Source: Burkholderiaceae bacterium
GTDB taxonomy: Bacteria > Pseudomonadota > Gammaproteobacteria > Burkholderiales > Burkholderiaceae_B
NCBI GenBank assembly: GCA_023653055.1
Contig: JAMNXR010000010.1
Span: forward strand, 1-64,000
DNA length: 64,000 bases
Direction of reading: 5' to 3'
In this document: positions 57,942-64,000 of the stretch, in pieces
Position numbering within the stretch: position 1 is the stretch's first letter
Layout: every line of letters begins with the position of its first letter
Made by a program: the position numbers and the translations under genes
Notes under the pieces: model-generated
What the model was told of the DNA's origin: nothing
Databases searched by the model: none
What the model saw: only the letters and a program-made list of their open reading frames with translations

Positions 57942-58055
57942 GAATATTTAACAACCCATAGAAAAAATAAGTGTTTTTTTATTTTTGATGCGCCGCAACA
58001 ACAGTGGAGGGACTCAATACACACACATTTCAGTCTGATTGATGCTGCGCAATCA

Positions 58056-58772
58056 CTAAATTCTGTAGGCAGTTTTTGTCATGACCTTGGCCATCAGGCG
58101 CATGGCAGAACGTAGGGGTTTGGGCAACACGCGCGCGCCTCGGTGCTCAGCGCTCACCCGATGCTTGGCTTCGTCCTTCATCATTGCCTCCACAATGGCT
58201 CTGGAGCGGACGTCTGAGACAGGAAGCTCGGTCAAATGCCCCTCTAAGTGCGCCTCCACCTGGCGCTCAGTCTCCGCCATAAAGCCAAGACTTTGGGCAG
58301 AACCTGCCCGACTGGCGAGCATTCCCAAGGCAAAGGAACCCGCGTACCAGAGAGGATTCAAAAGGCTCGGACGACTATCAAGCTCGCGCAAGCGTTGCGC
58401 GCACCAACCAAGATGATCAACCTCCTCAGCCGCGGCCTCTAAGAAAAACTCCGCGCTTTCCTGACTCGGAATTGCCGCAGCTTGTCCCCGATACAAAGCC
58501 TGCGCACACACCTCGCCGACATGGTTCACACGCATCAAGCCCGCAGCGTGACGCTTCGCCGCAGTATCTAGGTCCGCATCAAGCGCTTCGACGTTGAGGC
58601 CTGCCGGATTGGGCCTGGACGCTGTCACGCCGCCCCCTAAGACCTGCAAGGCCACATCGAGCTCTGCAATAAAAGGGTCCAGCGGGCCATGTCTGCGTAT
58701 AAACCGCCGCGGCTCGCGCGCCTCAGAACCTGTAAGCGCGGAGGTTGAAAGAGAAGGGGCGAAATGCGTCAT
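58056..58772 (-). CDS. coq7: 3-demethoxyubiquinol 3-hydroxylase (Coq7)
   Basis: Di-iron enzyme for the last hydroxylation in ubiquinone synthesis. The 238-aa protein has the ligand motifs NHVGEVCAQALYRGQ, FLEAAAEEVDHLGWC, AETERQVEAHLEGHL and MMKDEAKHR. The C-terminus is AMRLMAKVMTKTAYRI, as in many betaproteobacteria. The start at 58772 has AAGGAA upstream; it gives an N-terminal extension of about 30 residues compared with shorter family members. Monocistronic, divergent from the OsmC gene. Confidence 0.93.
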   Translation of the reverse strand: MTHFAPSLSTSALTGSEAREPRRFIRRHGPLDPFIAELDVALQVLGGGVTASRPNPAGLNVEALDADLDTAAKRHAAGLMRVNHVGEVCAQALYRGQAAAIPSQESAEFFLEAAAEEVDHLGWCAQRLRELDSRPSLLNPLWYAGSFALGMLASRAGSAQSLGFMAETERQVEAHLEGHLTELPVSDVRSRAIVEAMMKDEAKHRVSAEHRGARVLPKPLRSAMRLMAKVMTKTAYRI

Positions 58773-58953
58773 CACAAAAAGATTCCTTACAGCAAGATTC
58801 CCTACAGCAACATTTACCCATGTTAACGCTCTTGGCCATAACTCCTCACCATGCCCCTGTATCTCCAAAGCTAAAATCGGGGCTTCACGCGCTTAGAACG
58901 TACAAAACGTGCTGCAACCGTTTATGATTCTTGCTTCAATGCGAGGATTCGAG

Positions 58954-59400
58954 ATGGAAGTGAAAATTGATTGGGGCGGCCCGGATGGCATGCTCTTCGT
59001 CGGACAGACTGGAACTGGTCACATTGCGGCCATGGATGGCGCCCCAGAAGGCGGCGGGCACAATCTCGCGCCACGCCCAATGGAACTATTGCTTGTCGGC
59101 ACCGGTGGGTGCACAGCCTACGACGTTGTTCTGATTTTGAAACGTGGCCGCCATGCCATCACAGGCTGCTCTGTCAAGCTTCAAGCCGAACGCGCTGAGA
59201 CTGATCCGAAGATTTTCACAAAAATTCACTTCGTATTTACCGTCACGGGTAGCAACCTGCCTCGCGCGGCCGTTGAACGCGCCATTGCACTTTCGCACGA
59301 AAAATACTGCTCCGCCTCCGCCATGCTGGCCCACAGTGCCGAAATCACGTGGTCCGCAGATATTGTGGATACGGCATCCCCCACCCCGACTCATCCATAA
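58954..59400 (+). CDS. OsmC-family peroxiredoxin-like protein
   Basis: A 148-aa OsmC/Ohr-fold protein. Two conserved cysteines lie in GGCTAYDVV (near residue 53) and HEKYCSASAML (near residue 117), the pair that reduces organic hydroperoxides in this family. The GHNLAPRPMELLLVGTGGC block is typical of the YhfA-like OsmC subgroup. ATG 58954 follows GAGGA. thyA begins 15 bp downstream, so it probably leads the thyA-folA operon. Confidence 0.88.
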   Translation: MEVKIDWGGPDGMLFVGQTGTGHIAAMDGAPEGGGHNLAPRPMELLLVGTGGCTAYDVVLILKRGRHAITGCSVKLQAERAETDPKIFTKIHFVFTVTGSNLPRAAVERAIALSHEKYCSASAMLAHSAEITWSADIVDTASPTPTHP

Positions 59401-59415
59401 AGAGCAACCCGCGCA

Positions 59416-60210
59416 ATGAACCAGTACGAAACCTTTATGCAGCACGTCTACACCACGGGCGTGAACAAAACCGATCGCACCGGCACAGGGACTCGCTCGG
59501 TCTTTGGCTATCAAATGCGTTTTGATCTGTCCAAGGGGTTTCCGCTGGTCACAACAAAAAAACTGCATACCCGCAGTATTTTTGTCGAACTACTCTGGTT
59601 CCTGCGCGGCGACTCCAATGTCCGTTGGTTACAAGAAAACGGTTGTTCGATCTGGGATGAGTGGGCCCGCGAGGACGGCGACTTGGGTCCTGTCTACGGT
59701 GTCCAGTGGCGCTCTTGGCCCACGCCTGATGGTGGCCATATCGATCAAATTTCGCAAGTGCTCGAACAAATTCGCAAAACGCCTGATTCCCGCAGACTCA
59801 TTGTTTCGGCCTGGAATGTTGGCGAAATCAAAAACATGGCCCTGCCTCCATGCCACGCATTTTTTCAGTTTTATGTCGCCGATGGCAAACTCTCTTGCCA
59901 GCTGTATCAGCGCAGCGCGGATATTTTTCTCGGCGTGCCGTTCAACATCGCCAGCTATGCGTTGCTGACGCATATGGTTGCTCAACAATGCAACCTCGAG
60001 GTCGGTGATTTTGTATGGACGGGTGGTGACTGTCATATTTACAGCAATCACTTTGAACAAGTGGAGCTTCAGCTTTCGCGGCAGCCCAATCCCTATCCAA
60101 CGCTGCGCATTCAACGAAAGCCCGAGTCTCTCTTTGACTATCGCTACGAAGACTTTGTGATTGAAGACTACGCGCATCACCCACACATCAAAGCGCCGGT
60201 TGCGGTTTAA
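59416..60210 (+). CDS. thyA: Thymidylate synthase
   Basis: Methylates dUMP to dTMP using methylene-tetrahydrofolate. The 264-aa protein (E. coli length) has [19 protein letters not shown], the catalytic cysteine in [12 protein letters not shown] (near residue 146), [17 protein letters not shown] and the C-terminal IKAPVAV. folA lies 38 bp downstream. Confidence 0.97.
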   Translation: MNQYETFMQHVYTTGVNKTDRTGTGTRSVFGYQMRFDLSKGFPLVTTKKLHTRSIFVELLWFLRGDSNVRWLQENGCSIWDEWAREDGDLGPVYGVQWRSWPTPDGGHIDQISQVLEQIRKTPDSRRLIVSAWNVGEIKNMALPPCHAFFQFYVADGKLSCQLYQRSADIFLGVPFNIASYALLTHMVAQQCNLEVGDFVWTGGDCHIYSNHFEQVELQLSRQPNPYPTLRIQRKPESLFDYRYEDFVIEDYAHHPHIKAPVAV

Positions 60211-60248
60211 CGCCAGCATTGCACTTACGCTCAAAAGGCCCGAATCAC

Positions 60249-60752
60249 ATGCAGCTCTCCTTGATCGTCGCCTACGCACAAAACAACGTGATCGGGCGAG
60301 ACAACACCCTCCCCTGGAAACTACCCAGTGACTTGGCGCATTTCAAGCGCACGACGCTGGGACATCCCGTCATTATGGGTCGTAAAACCTGGGAGTCTCT
60401 CGGTCGGCCACTGCCCGGACGCCGCAATATTGTCATTTCGAGAGATCCACACTACGCCGCCCCGGGCGCTCAATGCGTGACCAGCCTTGCACGCGCCATT
60501 GAAGCCGTTCAGGACGTCGAACAAGCCTTCGTCATTGGTGGCGCACAAATCTATCAAGAGGCGCTCCCCTTGGCCCAGCAAGTGATCGCCACGGAGGTAC
60601 AGGCGCACATTGAAGGGGATGCGTTTTTTGCACCCTTGGACAAAAAACACTGGATCGAAATATCCAGAGTATCTCACCCCCCTGAAAATGGCTTGTCCTT
60701 TGATATCGTGCAATACGTCACGTTGAGCAGTAAAGGGATGTCAGAGAAATGA
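60249..60752 (+). CDS. folA: Dihydrofolate reductase
   Basis: Regenerates tetrahydrofolate for ThyA. The 167-aa protein has LSLIVAYAQNNVIGRDNTLPWKLPSDLAHFKRTT, with the substrate-binding acidic residue, VIMGRKTWESLGRPLPGRRNIVIS and AFVIGGAQIYQEALP. ATG 60249 gives the conserved N-terminus; the longer frame overlaps the thyA trailer. Its stop overlaps the start of the next gene by 4 bp. Confidence 0.96.
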   Translation: MQLSLIVAYAQNNVIGRDNTLPWKLPSDLAHFKRTTLGHPVIMGRKTWESLGRPLPGRRNIVISRDPHYAAPGAQCVTSLARAIEAVQDVEQAFVIGGAQIYQEALPLAQQVIATEVQAHIEGDAFFAPLDKKHWIEISRVSHPPENGLSFDIVQYVTLSSKGMSEK

Positions 60753-62788
60753 AGAAAAAATTAATGATCGCCTCGGCAACGCTGGCCGTGCTGATAGCGG
60801 CGTATAGCGGTGCAAGTCTGTGGTCAGGATTTCGCATCCAAGCGCAATCATATGCCGCCGTAGACGCGCTCAACCTCCACCTCTCACGCACGTGGTCAGA
60901 CCAGATTCGTGTATCCACACGGGACTACCAACGCGGTATCTTTTCAAGTCAGGCCTCCTATGTTCTAACGTTTCCGTCCAAACAAGACTCTGCGACGGCA
61001 CTCAAACGCGAGATCCTTTTTGTTAACGACATTTCGCACGGTCCATTTCCTCTCGAAAATATTTTAAGCGGGGACTTTTCTGTTGTAGGTGCGTTGATTG
61101 AAACAAATGGTGCGCCCACACCATGGACGGAAGCGCTTTTCAACACACGCCAAGGGCGTCCGTTTATCGCCGGGCAAACACGTATCGCGACGAATGGTGT
61201 CGCCAAAATGCTATGGACTGCGGCACCGTTCGATCTTCGGCAAGATGCCTTGCGTGTCCAGTTTGGCGGTGCTCAACTTAAGGCTGAGATCGGACCACGC
61301 TTTCGAAATAGAAAAGGTGAGCTCACCCTCGAAGCACTCAATGTGACAGATGGCCTCACCACTTTCGATGTGAAGGGTTTCAAACTAGAAACGGATGCGA
61401 AATATAGTGCGTTAGGATTGCCCATTGGCATTAACAAACAGGATGTCGCCAGCCTGACATGGGCCTCCGTCAATGCGCCGACGTTTGAACTTGAAAAGTT
61501 TAAGCTTCGCACAGCGTTGACGCGCGATGAATCCGATGTGGATAGCGATACACGTATTGATATTGGTGCTTTAAGCATTGCACAAAATAAAATGGGTGCC
61601 TTTAAGCTTGGGGTCACGGTCGACAAGCTCGATGACCGTGCGCTCGTTCCGCTTTTGGAGCTATACAACCGCACACTCTTCCGTGTTGTCAGTCATGTCC
61701 TCACGCCAGAAGCGTTAAGCGCTGCAGAAATCAAAAGGATCTGGCTTCAACTACATGGGATTCTCAAAAATAGTCCCTCTATTCGTATTGAGCCACTGAG
61801 TTGGGAAACGCCTGCTGGCAAGACTCAGCTCACGCTTAATGCCTCTCTTAAGCCTACTGAACTTGCAAGTGGAGGCATTGGTCTGCGAGAAGGCCTCATC
61901 GACACGCTTGATGCAACGCTGACAGTTTCCCAGCCTATGGTGAACGCGCTGGTACTGCAATCCATGCAGACCCCGGGTTCGAGTCCTGCCAAAATCAAAG
62001 GACTCGCTGACCGAGAGTCGAGAAGACTTGCAGATCTGGCTGTGCAACTCAAGCTAGGTCGTATTCAAAACGGTTTACTTGTTAGTCACTTCAATGTTCA
62101 AAACGATGCACTGAGAGTGAATGGTCAACGTACTTCCGCTGAGCCTATTCTCAAACTGTTAAGCAGCTTCGTTCCCTCTGCTTGGCTCGCGACTCAAACT
62201 GCGGCAGGCCAAGTCGGCTCCGACGAAACCGCGTCGCTTCAACACCTGGATCCAGCTGTACTGACTGCTATTTTGAGTGATGCGGACTTTACTTACCAAG
62301 AATCCAGAGATCGTGACGGAGATTTAGTCTTGAACGTTGCGCCGAGTGATCTGGGTGCCAACAAGATTGAAATCATTTTTAGCGGCTGCCGTAAAGATCC
62401 GACTTGCGAAGATGTCCTGCTCCGTGCAACGTATCCGACTATGCAAACCGCTCCGCTTAAATTCGTGAACGACTGGAATTTACGGAATAGATGGGCGCGC
62501 GTCTTTATCAATGACTCAAATACGCCGGTCTTGGAAATGGATATCAGTGCATATGGCGGAATCGGACAGGATGCAATCGAAGGCATGGTGAGTACCTTCT
62601 TTAAACTTGTTAGAGAATTTTCTGTCGAGCTCAAGGCCGCTGAAAAAGCTAGCGCAGATGCCGCTGAAAAAGCGGCGGCTGAAAAAGCCGCTGCCGATGC
62701 AGCCGCGGCCGCCGCCACACCTGCAAATAGCGCAAGCACTCAACCTTCGAACGACGCTGTGCAGGCGAACGCACCCAAATCAAACTAA
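60749..62788 (+). CDS. YdgA-like (DUF945) protein with Ala/Lys-rich tail
   Basis: A 679-aa protein with one N-terminal signal or anchor helix (about residues 5-25) and a long extracytoplasmic region. The arrangement and motifs such as SGFRIQAQSYAAVDALN and DYQRGIFSSQASYVLTF resemble the YdgA/DUF945 family, whose function is poorly known. The last about 60 residues are a low-complexity Ala/Lys/Glu coiled-coil-like tail ending with Asn/Ser/Gln-rich sequence. It is translationally coupled to folA (ATGA). Confidence 0.78.
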   Translation: MKKKLMIASATLAVLIAAYSGASLWSGFRIQAQSYAAVDALNLHLSRTWSDQIRVSTRDYQRGIFSSQASYVLTFPSKQDSATALKREILFVNDISHGPFPLENILSGDFSVVGALIETNGAPTPWTEALFNTRQGRPFIAGQTRIATNGVAKMLWTAAPFDLRQDALRVQFGGAQLKAEIGPRFRNRKGELTLEALNVTDGLTTFDVKGFKLETDAKYSALGLPIGINKQDVASLTWASVNAPTFELEKFKLRTALTRDESDVDSDTRIDIGALSIAQNKMGAFKLGVTVDKLDDRALVPLLELYNRTLFRVVSHVLTPEALSAAEIKRIWLQLHGILKNSPSIRIEPLSWETPAGKTQLTLNASLKPTELASGGIGLREGLIDTLDATLTVSQPMVNALVLQSMQTPGSSPAKIKGLADRESRRLADLAVQLKLGRIQNGLLVSHFNVQNDALRVNGQRTSAEPILKLLSSFVPSAWLATQTAAGQVGSDETASLQHLDPAVLTAILSDADFTYQESRDRDGDLVLNVAPSDLGANKIEIIFSGCRKDPTCEDVLLRATYPTMQTAPLKFVNDWNLRNRWARVFINDSNTPVLEMDISAYGGIGQDAIEGMVSTFFKLVREFSVELKAAEKASADAAEKAAAEKAAADAAAAAATPANSASTQPSNDAVQANAPKSN

Positions 62789-62817
62789 CGTGAGCAACGA
62801 CTAAATCGTGAGCGCAA

Positions 62818-62845
62818 GCGACGATCACCGCATGGTGATCGTCGC
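62818..62845. terminator. Strong hairpin between convergent ydgA-like gene and gcvP
   Basis: GCGACGATCACC (62818-62829) pairs perfectly with GGTGATCGTCGC (62834-62845) over a 4-nt loop. No T-run is present on either strand. It probably limits convergent transcription or blocks 3' exonucleases; a true intrinsic terminator is less certain. Confidence 0.55.
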
Positions 62846-62850
62846 GATGT

Positions 62851-64000
62851 TCACTCCACCTGCTCTGCGTACGCCTCAATCGGCAAACACGAACACACCA
62901 AGTTACGATCACCCCAGGCGTTATCTACGCGGCCAACGGGTGGCCAATACTTGCTGTCTCGCAAACTTGCAACCGGATAGGCCGCTTGCTGGCGAGGATA
63001 GTCGTGGTGCCACTCCTCGGCCAACAACATCTTGGCAGTATGAGGCGCATTTTTCAACACGTTGTCGCTCTTGTCGCGTTCACCGCACTCGACTTGGGCA
63101 ATTTCTTTGCGAATCGAAATCATGGCCTCGACAAACCGATCCAACTCAGCCAAGCCTTCTGACTCCGTTGGCTCAACCATCAAGGTCCCTGCGACCGGGA
63201 AGCTCATGGTCGGCGCATGGAAACCATAATCCATTAAACGCTTGGCAATGTCCTCGGCCCCAATGCCTGAGGCTTCCTTGATTGGATTCATATCCAGAAT
63301 GCACTCGTGCGCAACGCGATCATTGCGGCCGGTGTACAGCACGGGATAATGATCCGCCAAACGACGGGCGACATAGTTTGCGCTCAGAATGGCCACCTCT
63401 GTGGCCCGACGCAAGCCTTGTGCACCCATCAAAGAGATATAGACAAAAGGAATGGGCAAAATGCTTGCAGAGCCAAACGGCGCGGCCGATACAGGCCCCA
63501 CTGGCATGCCATTGGCCATCACACCCTTTTCGCTCACCACGCCTGGTAAAAATGGTGCCAAGTGCGCACGCACACCGACTGGTCCAACACCCGGCCCACC
63601 GCCACCGTGTGGAATGCAGAAGGTTTTGTGCAAGTTGAGGTGGGACACATCCGAACCAAACTTGCCAGGCTGAGCCACACCCACCATCGCGTTCATGTTG
63701 GCGCCGTCCATGTACACCTGACCGCCAGCCTCATGAATCAAATCACAAATCGTCGTAATAGATTCCTCAAATACGCCATGCGTCGAAGGATAGGTCACCA
63801 TCAACGCGGCTAAACGATCACCAACCTTGGCGATTTTGGCTTTGAGATCGTCAAGGTCGACGTTGCCATGCGCATCGGAGCCGATGACCACCACGTCCAT
63901 CCCCACCATATTGGCAGAGGCTGGATTGGTACCGTGCGCCGAAGCTGGAATCAGACAGACGTCACGTTGATGCTGTCCGTTCGCACGATGGTAAGCCCGT
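62851..64000 (-). CDS. gcvP: Glycine dehydrogenase (decarboxylating), C-terminal part (partial)
   Basis: P-protein of the glycine cleavage system. Only the C-terminal about 383 codons are in the window; the frame stays open through the right edge ([33 protein letters not shown] at the edge end). The PLP-lysine motif [16 protein letters not shown] is present, as are [16 protein letters not shown] and the terminal [16 protein letters not shown]. The upstream gcvT/gcvH genes are not in view. Confidence 0.96.
   Translation of the reverse strand, partial: RAYHRANGQHQRDVCLIPASAHGTNPASANMVGMDVVVIGSDAHGNVDLDDLKAKIAKVGDRLAALMVTYPSTHGVFEESITTICDLIHEAGGQVYMDGANMNAMVGVAQPGKFGSDVSHLNLHKTFCIPHGGGGPGVGPVGVRAHLAPFLPGVVSEKGVMANGMPVGPVSAAPFGSASILPIPFVYISLMGAQGLRRATEVAILSANYVARRLADHYPVLYTGRNDRVAHECILDMNPIKEASGIGAEDIAKRLMDYGFHAPTMSFPVAGTLMVEPTESEGLAELDRFVEAMISIRKEIAQVECGERDKSDNVLKNAPHTAKMLLAEEWHHDYPRQQAAYPVASLRDSKYWPPVGRVDNAWGDRNLVCSCLPIEAYAEQVE

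Overview
This window is a chromosomal segment of a betaproteobacterium, most likely Burkholderiales and possibly Alcaligenaceae. The family level is inferred from gene content and order, not from a database comparison. The clues are a TctB/TctA tripartite tricarboxylate carrier pair, a RibB protein whose GTP-cyclohydrolase domain has decayed, the ispE / tRNA-Gln / prs / rplY / pth block, and 6S RNA beside zapA. No prophage, transposase, CRISPR array or conjugation gene is visible.

Layout. 1-492: 5' end of a 16S rRNA gene on the minus strand with its leader and a strong promoter. 493-3153: msrA, a small cytochrome c and ilvD (minus). 3217-4973: lgt (plus), facing 6S RNA, zapA and a small coiled-coil gene (minus). 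5387-8270: tctB, tctA and a hydroxyacid dehydrogenase. 8314-16076: rppH (minus), then proS and the envelope operon ybgC-tolQ-tolR-tolA-tolB-pal-cpoB. 16165-18144: an EamA permease and an Ldh-family dehydrogenase. 18351-20433: groES-groEL under a CIRCE operator and heat-shock-like promoter. 20584-28319: an enoyl-CoA hydratase, a fused tautomerase, dgkA, pyrF, pncC, the minus-strand set ribBA-like, ribH, nusB, thiL, pgpA, and a HAD phosphatase. 28352-33557: a CYTH-CHAD protein, ftsY, rsmD, coaD, a ferredoxin, a stand-alone MOSC N-domain protein and a VOC protein.

33692-42814 looks like a catabolic island. A branched-chain-type ABC importer operon has one short-chain dehydrogenase inserted between its permease and ATPase genes and a second at its end. 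It converges on a thiamine-diphosphate decarboxylase-like enzyme and a second Ldh-family dehydrogenase. The likely theme is uptake and oxidation of a hydroxy or oxo acid; the substrate cannot be read from the sequence.

42847-64000 returns to housekeeping: ychF, an acyl-CoA ligase, a CPBP membrane protease coupled to pth, rplY, prs, tRNA-Gln, ispE, lolB, a large TPR protein, mutM, a FAD-linked oxidase, phosphomannomutase/phosphoglucomutase, pgi, coq7, an OsmC protein, thyA, folA, a YdgA-like protein and the C-terminal part of gcvP running off the right edge.

Two observations stand out. mutM is complete except for a single in-frame TGA at codon 96. The 357-bp gap after pgi appears to hold a small RNA on the minus strand. 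Its stem-loop displays CUCCUCCUUU, which includes the anti-Shine-Dalgarno sequence, and it is followed by a strong intrinsic terminator.
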